The notes: generated by a model not told the origin, from the letters alone. Counted from the stretch's first letter, positions 1 through 10,686 are shown. The stretch is DNA of 64,000 nt from Tritrichomonas musculus (GCA_039105265.1 JAPFFF010000074.1:186001-250000), one strand, 5' to 3'. Translations and numbers: made by a program.

Positions 1-1
1 A

Positions 2-2008
2 GATAAATTATTAAATAAATCAGTATTGGAGAAAGTATATAATAGCACAGCGAGAGAACCAGTGAGTACAAATGCAATAATGACATGTTTGAAAATGATG
101 TATGATTTCAATAATTTATGGAGAAAAGATAAATCAAAAGTATTTTATTGTCGTGAAGGTTATCAAGTTGCAGAATGGATTCCTGGTAAATATATGAATT
201 TCAAAATTGATAATAGTCTACACAAATTTTTCGATAATTATAATTTGAATGATGAATATAATTATTTCATGACAATTCCACAACATGATATCGATACTGA
301 AATTAAACGAGGAATTGAACAACAATTTGGATATTTCATTGATGAATCAGGTAAAAAAGCAACATTACCGAAATCTAAACCAAAGCCAGAACCAGCAAAA
401 CCATTAGAACCTGAACCACCAGCACCAGAACCACGAGTTGAAAGTGTTGATGATAAACCAACAGTTGAGGATTATGTTAATGAAACACAATTCAAAAATT
501 ACAAACAAATTCAACAAACATTCCCAGACGTTGACCGTGATATCATTAATGAAATATATTGGTCATTCGTACAAATTGCTAATTTATATATTGATAGATG
601 TTCAACAAATGAATCAGATAAAAAGAGGAAATTAAATAAATTGGTAACGAAAAAAATAGAAGATAGTCCATACCATGAACCAACAACAATAAATACAATA
701 TTGACATGTTTGAAAATGATGCTCACATTTAATAATTTTTGGAGAAAAGATAAATCAAAAGTATTCGAAAGTTATCAATTGAACGAATGGTTGCCGTCTT
801 CATATTTCAAATTCAATACCGCAAAGAAATTTAATAATACATTTACTAATGACATGCTATATCCTGAGTATAAATATTTCATGTCAATTAGTTTACATGA
901 TATCGACACAGAAATCAAAAAGTCAGTTGAAAAACAATATGGATTTTTCATTGATGACCTAGGAAATAAAGCTACATTAGATAATAAAACTAACAAATCA
1001 GATGAACGACTACTATTTGAATCTGAGGAACAAAAGCCAAAACGTAAACCAGTCAAAAGGAAAGATACACCATCAGTGGAACAAGAAATAAAACATGAAT
1101 CGTCAGTTAAACCAGAACCAGAACCAACAGCTGAACCAACAAAAATAAAATCATCAATGATTTTAGAATCTGAGCCATTGAAAAAAATAAAAATGATACC
1201 CACTAAAATTGTTTCATCAATTCCTGAACAACAACTAGAACAACAACTAGAAGAAAAACGAAAGAAATATAATTTAGCACCACCACTAGATAATGATGAA
1301 GATTTTCTAAAAATCAAACAATTCAATTATAAAAAGTTAAACAGAAAAATATATTCATCAATTGATTTTGAAATACAAGATGTTATAACTGGTGCTGCTT
1401 TAGTATGTGATGATAAATATCAAAAATTAATGAGGAAAACAAAAATTGATAACAAAGACAGAAAATCAGAAAAATGGAAATCATTATTCAATGAAATATA
1501 TGTTGATGAATATGAATATAGATTTGGTATTAAGCCACTAAAAATACCAAAACATGATATTGTTTTGAATGGTGGATTGTTAGACACTACCATAAGCTAT
1601 GTAGATAAAAATGATATCAAACATGTTTTCAATCATAGATTAAACAACCCAATCCCTCCACATGTGAAACATGAAGCTGAAGAAAAAGCAAAACGTGATG
1701 TCGAAGAGAAAGCAAAACGTGAAGCTGAACAACAAAGACTACAAGATTTATTTACCAAATCAAAATTAAATGAATTAAAATCATCACCACCACCAAAATT
1801 AAAATCAGATTTTGAACCAGTTGAACCACCTTCACAATTACCAACAATCGAAGATAAACCATTCGAAGATATGGAATCAGCAGGCTCAATAAATAACTCA
1901 TTATCACAAACTCAACAACAAGAGACATATAATAATTTCATGAATCCAGATTTCGATGATGAATTTGCATCAGATGAATATGATTATGCTTTTGACCATG
2001 TGATATAA
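2..2008 (+). CDS. Partial unknown protein with a duplicated ~110-residue module
   Basis: The frame is open from base 2 without a usable ATG, and its first residues align to an internal repeat, so the gene starts left of the window. Two related modules are visible, at about bases 20-365 and 640-985. Each has CLKMM, then FNN, then WRKDKSKVF and a later HDIDTEIK motif. They are separated by a Pro/Glu/Lys-rich linker, and a second such linker follows. A charged stretch likely to be coiled coil lies near 1660-1760. I do not recognise the family and saw no homologue in element B. It ends 58 bases before the polymerase gene on the same strand, so the two may be neighbours in one Maverick gene set. 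Confidence 0.75.
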   Translation, partial: DKLLNKSVLEKVYNSTAREPVSTNAIMTCLKMMYDFNNLWRKDKSKVFYCREGYQVAEWIPGKYMNFKIDNSLHKFFDNYNLNDEYNYFMTIPQHDIDTEIKRGIEQQFGYFIDESGKKATLPKSKPKPEPAKPLEPEPPAPEPRVESVDDKPTVEDYVNETQFKNYKQIQQTFPDVDRDIINEIYWSFVQIANLYIDRCSTNESDKKRKLNKLVTKKIEDSPYHEPTTINTILTCLKMMLTFNNFWRKDKSKVFESYQLNEWLPSSYFKFNTAKKFNNTFTNDMLYPEYKYFMSISLHDIDTEIKKSVEKQYGFFIDDLGNKATLDNKTNKSDERLLFESEEQKPKRKPVKRKDTPSVEQEIKHESSVKPEPEPTAEPTKIKSSMILESEPLKKIKMIPTKIVSSIPEQQLEQQLEEKRKKYNLAPPLDNDEDFLKIKQFNYKKLNRKIYSSIDFEIQDVITGAALVCDDKYQKLMRKTKIDNKDRKSEKWKSLFNEIYVDEYEYRFGIKPLKIPKHDIVLNGGLLDTTISYVDKNDIKHVFNHRLNNPIPPHVKHEAEEKAKRDVEEKAKREAEQQRLQDLFTKSKLNELKSSPPPKLKSDFEPVEPPSQLPTIEDKPFEDMESAGSINNSLSQTQQQETYNNFMNPDFDDEFASDEYDYAFDHVI

Positions 2009-2019
2009 ATTTAATCATC

Positions 2020-2066
2020 ATTTTTTATTTTGTTTATTTTTGAACATTTTTTTATTAATGTAAAAT
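2020..2066 (+). promoter_or_regulatory. T-rich element upstream of the polymerase start
   Basis: The spacer before the polymerase ATG holds two TTTATTTT-type runs ending close to the start codon. Similar TTTATTTTT(A/G) runs sit about 10-30 bases before many starts in this window, for example before 5538, 6299, 14722, 28166 (minus) and 31955 (minus). This is a probable core promoter element, given the very short spacers. The motif is seen; its function is inferred. Confidence 0.4.
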
Positions 2067-5000
2067 ATGAACAATCAGCTTTTAACAAAATTGACTAAAC
2101 AACAAATTTTATCATTACCTGGTTTTCAAAATCAAAACACTATGTCATTGGCTCAATTACGAACACAACTACGAACGAACATGAGAAATATGAATTTAAT
2201 TCGTGGAGCTAGAATTAATGATTATGTTAATGGATTCAAGAAAACTGATGATGAGTTATTCAATAGAATGAAACAAATGAAAAATGAACAAAAAATGAAA
2301 CACATAACAAATGAACAATATAAACAACACATCAAACAAAATGCAATTGAAGAACGACAAATGATGAATGATGTTAATGATGTATATCATGAATCAAAAT
2401 CAGATGAACGTAAAGCATATGAACAACGTGTCAGTGATGTCAAAGATAAGAAACAATACAAAGAATATATGAAACAATTCATTTATAACACCAACAATGA
2501 AATATCATTTGAAATTGATATCGGTGATGATGAAGATAAACGAATCGCATTCACTGAAATGTTAAGATACATATATTCACATAAGACAACCACAAGACCT
2601 GTTGTCAAAGCTTATTCATTAGATGGCAGTTATAAATGGTTCACACTATCAAACAAATTCAATATGGATTCTACAATTGGTCATATTGCAGGAACAATTG
2701 ATTTAAACACTGATGAATCAGACATGAACCCATACATTGACAATGTATTTGCACCTGTTCGTTATGAAATTCTATTCATTGATAAATCCACTAACAACAA
2801 AACATCTAAATTCAAAATCAAAAAACAAAGCCCATCATCAAATAAAATCTATGACGAAGAAATAGAATTGGATGAAGATTTTCGAGATTCAAAAGATGGT
2901 TCATTCTTTCCATTCATTAATTTATCAAACATTGATTTGACTGATTACCAGATATTCAATAGTTTTGACAAAAATAATTACAATGATAATTGTTTTGTCT
3001 ATGCATGCATAAAATCAGAAGTGTTCACAAAGCAAGAAATACAACATTTGAGATATTGTGTAATGACAAAATCAATACCGAATGACAAGATAATTAACAT
3101 TGCCAAACAGTTTAAATGTCATTTCATCATTACTCGAATTGATGAACGAAAACCAGTTTGTAGACAACAAATAATGCAAATCAACACAACTAAAAAATCA
3201 TGGGCAAAAGATTATAAGCGCACTGTTCGTTTGCTGTTATACAAAGAACACTACATGATAAACAAACCAATCAATGGAAAACCATTAATAACAGTTTTGC
3301 GAAATATGTTCAGAGAGGGTCAATTTGAAGAAATCAAAGCATGTGAAAAAAATATATTATCATCAACAGAATACAATCATTTGAACGATTATGAAGATTT
3401 AGAATATGATGACAAACTATGTTTGAAACCAATCAAACGCGGTCAAAAAGAAGCTAAACAATGGACTGAAATATATTTTAGCGATTATGAATCAAATGTT
3501 AATGTATCACCACACGTTCCATATTTAAATTGTACAGTTCATCGAGACAATGAAAAAATAATATCAATGTCATTCATTGGCGATGATATTTCAAACCAAT
3601 TATTAGATTATTTAGCTGATGGTTCATTAACATATTTTCATAATTTGAAATATGATTCATGCTTTTTCATTAACACACCTGGTTGGAATGTTAAATTAAT
3701 TGAACGTTCAGGAACGATTCTTCAACTAGTGATGATGAAATATGATGACGGTAAATTAATCAAAACATTAACGTTTCGTGATAGCTATTCATTAATACCT
3801 GCACCACTGAGAGATTTTGCAACAATGTTCAAACTAAATGTTCATAAGGAAGTAATGGCATATAAATTATACAATGAACGAAACATCAAACGAAATATAG
3901 TTTCAGCGTTAGAATTTCAAATTCAATATTTCAATGAACAACGAGATAAAAAATCATTCAATGAAATCAAAAATGATTGGCAACAATTAATAACAAACTC
4001 ACAAATTGCAAATGCATATAATGACAAACAATTAACGATTGACATAATGAAATATGCAAAGTTCTATTGTAAAAAAGATTGCATCGTGTTAATGAAGGGC
4101 ATTGAGAAATTTAATAATGATTTGCAAACTGTATTCAACAAAACTAAAACAAAAATGTTTAATGTTCATCAATATATTTCTATCTCATCAATTGGTTATC
4201 AATTCGCTTTAAATTATGGATGTTTCGATGGTTGTTATGAATTATCAGGTAAACCACAAAACTTCATTCAACGATGTGTCAGTGGTGGTCGTACAATGAC
4301 AGCAAACAATGAAAAGCAATACATCGAAGGCAACATACAAGATTTCGATGCTGTTTCATTATATCCATCAGCAATGCATGTCATGAATGGCGTACCAAAA
4401 GGAAAACCAAAAATAATACCATCAAACATAACAACAAATGAATTGTTATCATATGACACATTTTTCATTGAAATCAATATAACGAACATCAAATGTAAAT
4501 CATCACGTCCATATAGATTCGGTCAGGTGTTTAAATATAATGATGCTGGTAGTAAGATATTTTGTAATGAATGTGTCCAACATTATTATTTAGACAAACG
4601 AGCATTTGAAGATTTAATTGAATTTTATGATTTCGATTATGAATTCATACGTGGTTATTATTTCAATGATGGATTTAATAACAAAATTAATGTTTTCATT
4701 GAAAAACTATTTAAACTTCGTGAACAATATAAACGAGACCATAACCCACTAGAAAAAACAATCAAACTATTATTAAATTCAATCTATGGCAAATCAATAT
4801 TGAAAGCAATAACAACAGAAACAAAATGTGTACCACGAAATAAAATCATTGGTTATATTTGGAAACATTACAATTATATTCGTGAAGTCGTTGATAATGA
4901 AAATATTAATAATGTATATGTCAAGAGAATCAAACCAATCAATAATCATTTTAATTTACCACAATTTGGTGCATCTGTTTTGTCATGGTCAAAATATTTA

Positions 5001-5483
5001 ATGAATCGTGTTATCGGTACAGCTGAACAACATAACATCAATGTATATTACCAAGATTGCGACAGTTTGCACATATTCAATGATGACATTGAAAAGCTAG
5101 CTAAAATATACAAACTCAAATATGGTAAGGATTTGATAGGCAAAAATATGACTCAATATCATTGTGATTTTGATTCGTTTGATGGTGCTGTTGGTGCTAT
5201 TCATTCACGTAAATTAATTGCTCTCGGTAAAAAATCATATCTCGATATATTAGTCGATGAACAAGGTCATGAAGGTTATCACATCAGAATGAAAGGAATT
5301 CCAAAGCAAGTCATTTTGAATAAATGCAAACGAATGAATATCACAGTTGAAGAGTTATATGAGCGAATGTATCATGGCGAATCAATAACATTTAATTTAC
5401 TTGATGGCTGTAATTGTTTCAAGAAAACGAAATCATATCAACAAACAAATTTAAATCAATTTTCACGAACTGTTAAATTTTAA
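2067..5483 (+). CDS. pPolB: Protein-primed family B DNA polymerase (element A)
   Basis: This is the replicative polymerase expected of a Maverick; such enzymes start on a terminal protein at the element ends. At 1138 residues it has a short N-terminal LTKQQILSLPGF motif shared with the copy in B. An OTU-like cysteine protease signature lies around residues 290-400 (DNCFVYAC, later LLLYKEHYM). Exonuclease motifs are SDYES (~471), FHNLKYD (~525) and YCKKD (~670). Palm motif A is DFDAVSLYPS (~758), motif B LNSIYGK (~905) and motif C YYQDCDS (~995). Motif C reads DCDS rather than the usual DTDS. The frame is intact. The next gene begins 55 bases downstream. Confidence 0.93.
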   Translation: MNNQLLTKLTKQQILSLPGFQNQNTMSLAQLRTQLRTNMRNMNLIRGARINDYVNGFKKTDDELFNRMKQMKNEQKMKHITNEQYKQHIKQNAIEERQMMNDVNDVYHESKSDERKAYEQRVSDVKDKKQYKEYMKQFIYNTNNEISFEIDIGDDEDKRIAFTEMLRYIYSHKTTTRPVVKAYSLDGSYKWFTLSNKFNMDSTIGHIAGTIDLNTDESDMNPYIDNVFAPVRYEILFIDKSTNNKTSKFKIKKQSPSSNKIYDEEIELDEDFRDSKDGSFFPFINLSNIDLTDYQIFNSFDKNNYNDNCFVYACIKSEVFTKQEIQHLRYCVMTKSIPNDKIINIAKQFKCHFIITRIDERKPVCRQQIMQINTTKKSWAKDYKRTVRLLLYKEHYMINKPINGKPLITVLRNMFREGQFEEIKACEKNILSSTEYNHLNDYEDLEYDDKLCLKPIKRGQKEAKQWTEIYFSDYESNVNVSPHVPYLNCTVHRDNEKIISMSFIGDDISNQLLDYLADGSLTYFHNLKYDSCFFINTPGWNVKLIERSGTILQLVMMKYDDGKLIKTLTFRDSYSLIPAPLRDFATMFKLNVHKEVMAYKLYNERNIKRNIVSALEFQIQYFNEQRDKKSFNEIKNDWQQLITNSQIANAYNDKQLTIDIMKYAKFYCKKDCIVLMKGIEKFNNDLQTVFNKTKTKMFNVHQYISISSIGYQFALNYGCFDGCYELSGKPQNFIQRCVSGGRTMTANNEKQYIEGNIQDFDAVSLYPSAMHVMNGVPKGKPKIIPSNITTNELLSYDTFFIEINITNIKCKSSRPYRFGQVFKYNDAGSKIFCNECVQHYYLDKRAFEDLIEFYDFDYEFIRGYYFNDGFNNKINVFIEKLFKLREQYKRDHNPLEKTIKLLLNSIYGKSILKAITTETKCVPRNKIIGYIWKHYNYIREVVDNENINNVYVKRIKPINNHFNLPQFGASVLSWSKYLMNRVIGTAEQHNINVYYQDCDSLHIFNDDIEKLAKIYKLKYGKDLIGKNMTQYHCDFDSFDGAVGAIHSRKLIALGKKSYLDILVDEQGHEGYHIRMKGIPKQVILNKCKRMNITVEELYERMYHGESITFNLLDGCNCFKKTKSYQQTNLNQFSRTVKF

Positions 5484-5537
5484 ATGATGGTTTTTTACAT
5501 GTTTCATTTTTTATTTATTTTTTTATTTTTATCTCAA

Positions 5538-6251
5538 ATGTCAACATCTGAATTCGACAATTTAACACGTGAACAATTAATTAATATCATCATTGAATTG
5601 AGAGCAGAGAATGAACGTTTGAATAATGAATTAATGAATGAAGACGATGATGATGAAATAGAAATAGAACCAGTTAAACAATGTCAATTCTTACAATCAC
5701 AAGTTGATTTATTGAAACAAGAGCTCGAGAGATATAAAAATAAATATCAATTCACAACGCTTGAGGACTTCATGAATCACTACGGATGGGCTGATAGATT
5801 AGATTTGAAGGACATTAAGAAACGTTTATTAAATGAAGTTGGTTTAAAATATTCTATTCGTAAACTATCAGAAGAATTAACAAAGCTAGGTTATCAAATC
5901 ACTAAATGTGGCAATAGAAGCACATCATATGCGACCAAAAAGACTGAAGGATTCATTTATATTGTTCAATTAAATCAACATATAAACACCACAATATACA
6001 AAGTCGGTCGTACATTCAAAATGTCAAGTAGATTAGACACATATAAAAAACAAGATGGAGGAGCGATTAAAATTAGATGTGAAGCTGTTTCCAATCAATT
6101 TAAAGCTGAAGATGATTTATTAGCTGAATTAAATAAACTAGTTGCAGAAAACAAATTAAATAAAAATGTGAAGGGAGATGAATATTTTGATGGTTCATTA
6201 GAAACGATTCAAAACATCTACAATGAAGTCGTTAAGAAATATCAAAAATAA
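5538..6251 (+). CDS. T5orf172 (GIY-YIG-like) domain protein with N-terminal coiled coil
   Basis: The C-terminal third (about residues 140-225) has FIYIVQL, then IYKVGRT, then R.D.Y, the pattern of the T5orf172/MUG113 branch of the GIY-YIG nuclease superfamily found in large DNA viruses and phages. The N-terminus has LTREQLINIIIELRAENERL, a likely coiled coil. An earlier in-frame ATG at 5484 touches the polymerase stop. It would add 18 mostly hydrophobic residues made by the T-rich promoter-like run, so I chose the ATG at 5538, which directly follows TTTTTATTTTTATCTCAA. The role is probably in DNA metabolism or regulation; the substrate is unknown. Confidence 0.75.
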   Translation: MSTSEFDNLTREQLINIIIELRAENERLNNELMNEDDDDEIEIEPVKQCQFLQSQVDLLKQELERYKNKYQFTTLEDFMNHYGWADRLDLKDIKKRLLNEVGLKYSIRKLSEELTKLGYQITKCGNRSTSYATKKTEGFIYIVQLNQHINTTIYKVGRTFKMSSRLDTYKKQDGGAIKIRCEAVSNQFKAEDDLLAELNKLVAENKLNKNVKGDEYFDGSLETIQNIYNEVVKKYQK

Positions 6252-6298
6252 ATTAATTCATTAATTATATAATTTTTTTATTTTTGTCATAAATTAAC

Positions 6299-6610
6299 AT
6301 GGCAACATCTAACAACTATAAGTTTTTAATATGGCAAGAATCAATTGATGATGAACATATGAAACTTCATTTAGTTCGTAGACATAAAGACAACTTTCGA
6401 CAAGTCCACAAACATTTCAAAAATAATGATGAATGTTGGTATTATAATTTCGATATCGCTGATGACATACGACCAACGCATGAAATTAAAAAAATTGTTA
6501 TTGATAATTTTCGTGGTAAAGATTATAAAATAAATGATTTCAATATTATCATCAATAAATCAATATCAAATGAATTACATTCACTAATTGAAAACCATTT
6601 TCAAAAATAA
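6299..6610 (+). CDS. Small DUF3627-like protein (KilA-N partner domain alone)
   Basis: These 103 residues match the C-terminal half of the KilA-N protein of element B: YKFLIWQE against YRYMIWRE, LHLVRRHK against LHLVRRNK, and a shared NDFNIIINKS-type ending. In large DNA viruses this type of domain usually follows a KilA-N DNA-binding domain; here it stands alone. A T-rich promoter-like run precedes it. Either the KilA-N half was lost or the domain acts by itself. It lies between the T5orf172 gene and the 3' end of the fibre gene on the other strand. Confidence 0.7.
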   Translation: MATSNNYKFLIWQESIDDEHMKLHLVRRHKDNFRQVHKHFKNNDECWYYNFDIADDIRPTHEIKKIVIDNFRGKDYKINDFNIIINKSISNELHSLIENHFQK

Positions 6611-6642
6611 TATCATATGTTTGATTCATTGATTATTTATTT

Positions 6643-9600
6643 TTATGCTTTGGAATATTTTTCTACATAATGATACTCTTCATATGATGCTGTAGAGAAT
6701 GAATCAGCTAAATAATCAGGAACATAAACATAACCTGCAGCATCAATTGTTAATGCTTCATTATGACCATTCAGTTCATCTATATAATATGCATTATATG
6801 TGATTTCTGTTTTATCATCATTTTCATAAGCTAAAACAATTCGTAAATAATGTTTAAATCCATCAGCATCTTCCAATACAACAACATATTCCATATCATA
6901 TTCATTGTTTTCATTAACAACAGGTTCAATATATATATCAAAAACTGTATTTGAATATCTATTATCCACGTGATAATAATCTTTTGTTTCATCCATTTCA
7001 CGATATGTAAATCCTTGGTAGAATTCAGGTAATGATGGTGGTTTTGGAATTAATGAATCTAATACATCTAATCGAGCAGTTAATGATGTTATTATTGTTT
7101 CTAATTCATTTATTTTTGCTTTCAATTGTTCATTCTCTGATTTCAACACATAATTTGATAATGCTTCATTCACTTCATCTACTGTTGGATAATTAGTTAA
7201 ATCAATTTCTGGTGGTTCATGTTTTAATGCTTCTAATGCTTTTATTCTTTTGTCTAGGTCATCAGTTGTTTCTTTGTATACCAAATCATTTATACCTCGT
7301 TCACTGATTTTATATTTTACATCATTTGTCGTTATTGTATAAACTACATTTGATTGTTCATTAATATTAAATGTCGTCCATGTTAAACATGCTTGATTGT
7401 CATCAATAATATCTACACCTCCCTTACCTTCTATCCATTCATCACCTGTCAATTGTGGGTCATCATATGGACTAAATGTTATTTTTAGATTATGTGAATA
7501 TTGTTGATTGTCATTCGATGTGAAACTCAATGTAAAACATAAATCACCACAATAAATAGGATGTTCAAATGTTATTATTAAAATATTTTGTGATTGGTCT
7601 TCAGGTAATGTGCAATTATTAATAGCTACATCAACAAAATCAGATAACTTGACCATTCCCTGTAAATCTTTTTTATATGCAACATCACGAATTGTATTAT
7701 TAATATTATCCAATTGATGACATACAACATTAAAACATGGTTTCAATGAATCACGGTAATAAATACAAACATCATTCAACGTCGCATATGACACAATCAT
7801 CGCATGTGGATTGTTTGCGCTCTCTTCATTATCATCAGCATATAATGAACTGAATTTTGGTTTTACATGAGCAGCATGAATCCATGATTTCAATTTAACA
7901 TATCCATCAGTGTTTGTCATTCTTGTTCCTTCGAATGGAACAGGTGGTAAATTTTCACTATAATCAAGTGCTGCCATTTCAACCTCTGATGCTTCACCAC
8001 TCGTTGTTGCTAATCTGGTGTATCCGTTATTAATGAAATTCCTAAGTTTTCCCATCCCAATTGATATATATTTACCTGTTAGCTCAAGAGTGTTTCCAAT
8101 CGATAATGCAGTTGATGCAGCTGTTAATACTAAAGCAATATCAGTTTTGATGTTCAATGATTTCACTTTACTCTCGAGATGTGAAACTCTATTTTTGACA
8201 TCAGACATTTCAACATCTAAATTATCAACTCGCTTTGTTATCTTGTCAACATCATAAACTATGACATCTTGTGTATTCGCTACTATATTTAAATCACTTC
8301 TCATCGTTGTTATATTGTCAGCTGTGATTATTTTTGATGATGTGATATTATAGTCAGTATACAATGTTGTTGCAGCATTTGGATTTGGAGAGATTGTGTA
8401 AAACTGTTGGTCAATGATATATTTGAAGGGATTTGTTGTTGGGTCCCAATTTATCTCTTCGATTGGTCTCAACATCTTTCTATTCAAATGTAATGTTATG
8501 TCTTTCGTTGTAATATTTGAAGCTTCAAATTTAGCTCCTAGTTTTTGAATAACATTTTTTATTGTCTTCAATTTGATGTAATATGCTTGAGGTCCGCTTG
8601 TGTATTCTTCCAGTGGTTCATTAGTTATATACAAATCACAAACGAATTTATTTGTTATACCTCCAATATTGACGAACATATGAAGCTCTTTCATATGATT
8701 GATATAACTAATGATGATTTGTTTTTTCAATGCATCACTTTTAGCTTCAACATTAATTGCAACATTTATTTGAGCGTGATAATAGTTAGCCTCCAAATTA
8801 CTAAATGAAGTTGTGAATCCACCCAATGATAACATGCTTTTCAATGATGGCAATCCATCACGTGCGACATCAAAATGTTCATTATTATCATACAATCCAT
8901 CAAATGTTATCGCTGTTCGTTTATCTTCTAATATTTGTTTGAAAACTGTTTTATCATCAGCTGTGTCAATATTGAACCAATTTTTGATAATGTAATCATT
9001 GAATTCATTTTTTTCAAGCGCAATAACGAAATGTCCCTGTTGGTCCCAATGTTTGACCGCATCTATTGCATCTTCAGCTTTTGATTTCGCTTGTATATTA
9101 TCACCTACCCATTTATCACCATCCCAAGTCAACAGCCAAGTGTTATTAAAACAATGTTCAGTGAATGTAAATTCCATGCCTGTTGGTAATGAATAACTAT
9201 CAGGAATATTAAACGTCATTGAATAATTATCATCAGATTCATTAATATATGACGGTTTATAGAAATATCCAATATTTGATTCATGCAACTTCAAAGCATT
9301 TCTTGCATTAATGATATCACATTTAATTTCAGGAGTTGTTGATTCAATAGCGTTTTGATTCAAAAGATACATGATTGATATTTCACCCTGCAGATAATAT
9401 TTCATTAATTCAATTGATGATTGTTTATCAATAGCTATAAATGGTTCATCATTCCAATCTACAACTTCATGATTAACAATATACGTCAACGGTGTTTGTG
9501 AATGAATCGTAATAACTGGACAATATAATTTATTTTCATCAACGTATATATAAAAATCTTTCATAAATGCTCCAGACTCATCAATGATTTCATTTTTTCT

Positions 9601-10677
9601 CAACACAATTCGAAACACATTTAATTTATTTTTTATTGTCTTCAATTTATTTATTGTCGTTGATGGTATGTGTTTGATGCTTAATTTCTTACATTCAATC
9701 GAATTATAAATATAATCATTAGTGTATACATCATCATTTTCAATATAATAATATTCATAACCTGGGAATGGTCTAAAATTGCTTTCAACTGGCTTCAAAT
9801 CATTAATGTCAACACCATTAATCAATCCGTTAACTTGCAAATCATAAGGCATATTCATTTTTCCATAAATCGGTTTTGATTCATCAAATGGTCTTTGCAT
9901 CGGGTCATCAATGATAGGAATTGATAAATCTTTTATTTTTTGGCTTGGGTCTACAATATCATATGATTTTTCAGTTTCATCATTTGATGGAGCCCATATT
10001 TTCGATAACTCTGTTGTCAATGCTGATTTGCCTTCACTGTACACTGTTTCTATTTTATCCAATGGTGCCATAATTTGTTCAGCATTAGAACCCCAAACTC
10101 TAGTGCTAAAATTAGAAAACGATTGCCATATGTTTTGTATCTCTGGATTAATCGTTGATGTTATATATCCATCGAGATTATTCACTAATCCTGCTAATGA
10201 TGTTAATTGGTCATGTAATCCTCCTTCATCCATACAATGACAGCTATTAATATCATTCACAGCATCAATAATAGCATTAATAACATTATTAATTTCAAAC
10301 ATATTTGAATTCGTCCATTGCCACAATTCCAACAATGCATTTGATGATGTTTTAACATTTTTGTCAATCACATTTAGTTTATCATTAGCGTATTTCAAAC
10401 TATGATATGTTATTAATGCTTTCAATACTTCATTAACTCCGCTTAATGCTGTTTTCTTCAAATATTCAGGGTCGTTTGTTCCAGTTGATACCAAATCATT
10501 AACTTCATCCTTGTTGTAAATACAATTGAATTTAATTGTATCATTATCATCATTAGTGATATTTATTTGTTCGTTTCCTTCATTATCTTCACCAATGAAA
10601 ATCTTAAATCCCTTGTCATTAAAAATTTCAGTTTCTTTAGATTTGTAAGCGTATAACGCAATTGTCATTTTATTCAT
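6643..10677 (-). CDS. Large fibre-like structural protein (element A)
   Basis: This 1344-residue protein is the counterpart of the 1719-residue protein of B. The N-terminus is shared (EDNEGNEQ against EDDEGNEQ), and so is a strongly conserved central block with NWDP, FKYIIDQQ, AATTLYTDYNITSSK and ITADNITTMRSDLN. A hydrophobic stretch follows at about residues 846-877. The C-terminal part has fibre-shaft features (LTNYPTVDEVNEALSNYVLKSE, then a coiled coil near ENEQLKAKINELE). The last ~110 residues differ completely from the tip of B. It is probably a virion surface or fibre protein. The start codon is nine bases from the start of the divergent gene at 10687. Confidence 0.75.
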   Translation of the reverse strand: MNKMTIALYAYKSKETEIFNDKGFKIFIGEDNEGNEQINITNDDNDTIKFNCIYNKDEVNDLVSTGTNDPEYLKKTALSGVNEVLKALITYHSLKYANDKLNVIDKNVKTSSNALLELWQWTNSNMFEINNVINAIIDAVNDINSCHCMDEGGLHDQLTSLAGLVNNLDGYITSTINPEIQNIWQSFSNFSTRVWGSNAEQIMAPLDKIETVYSEGKSALTTELSKIWAPSNDETEKSYDIVDPSQKIKDLSIPIIDDPMQRPFDESKPIYGKMNMPYDLQVNGLINGVDINDLKPVESNFRPFPGYEYYYIENDDVYTNDYIYNSIECKKLSIKHIPSTTINKLKTIKNKLNVFRIVLRKNEIIDESGAFMKDFYIYVDENKLYCPVITIHSQTPLTYIVNHEVVDWNDEPFIAIDKQSSIELMKYYLQGEISIMYLLNQNAIESTTPEIKCDIINARNALKLHESNIGYFYKPSYINESDDNYSMTFNIPDSYSLPTGMEFTFTEHCFNNTWLLTWDGDKWVGDNIQAKSKAEDAIDAVKHWDQQGHFVIALEKNEFNDYIIKNWFNIDTADDKTVFKQILEDKRTAITFDGLYDNNEHFDVARDGLPSLKSMLSLGGFTTSFSNLEANYYHAQINVAINVEAKSDALKKQIIISYINHMKELHMFVNIGGITNKFVCDLYITNEPLEEYTSGPQAYYIKLKTIKNVIQKLGAKFEASNITTKDITLHLNRKMLRPIEEINWDPTTNPFKYIIDQQFYTISPNPNAATTLYTDYNITSSKIITADNITTMRSDLNIVANTQDVIVYDVDKITKRVDNLDVEMSDVKNRVSHLESKVKSLNIKTDIALVLTAASTALSIGNTLELTGKYISIGMGKLRNFINNGYTRLATTSGEASEVEMAALDYSENLPPVPFEGTRMTNTDGYVKLKSWIHAAHVKPKFSSLYADDNEESANNPHAMIVSYATLNDVCIYYRDSLKPCFNVVCHQLDNINNTIRDVAYKKDLQGMVKLSDFVDVAINNCTLPEDQSQNILIITFEHPIYCGDLCFTLSFTSNDNQQYSHNLKITFSPYDDPQLTGDEWIEGKGGVDIIDDNQACLTWTTFNINEQSNVVYTITTNDVKYKISERGINDLVYKETTDDLDKRIKALEALKHEPPEIDLTNYPTVDEVNEALSNYVLKSENEQLKAKINELETIITSLTARLDVLDSLIPKPPSLPEFYQGFTYREMDETKDYYHVDNRYSNTVFDIYIEPVVNENNEYDMEYVVVLEDADGFKHYLRIVLAYENDDKTEITYNAYYIDELNGHNEALTIDAAGYVYVPDYLADSFSTASYEEYHYVEKYSKA

Positions 10678-10686
10678 TATTAAATT

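Noticed and set aside
26-28. TTG as start of the first gene
   Set aside because: The frame is open to base 2 and the preceding residues align to the internal repeat, so the gene simply continues beyond the window.
775-1326. Long antisense frames inside real genes (for example 775-1326, 30480-30911, 41344-41709)
   Set aside because: They mirror well-supported genes on the other strand and have repetitive Ser/Phe-rich composition typical of antisense shadows.
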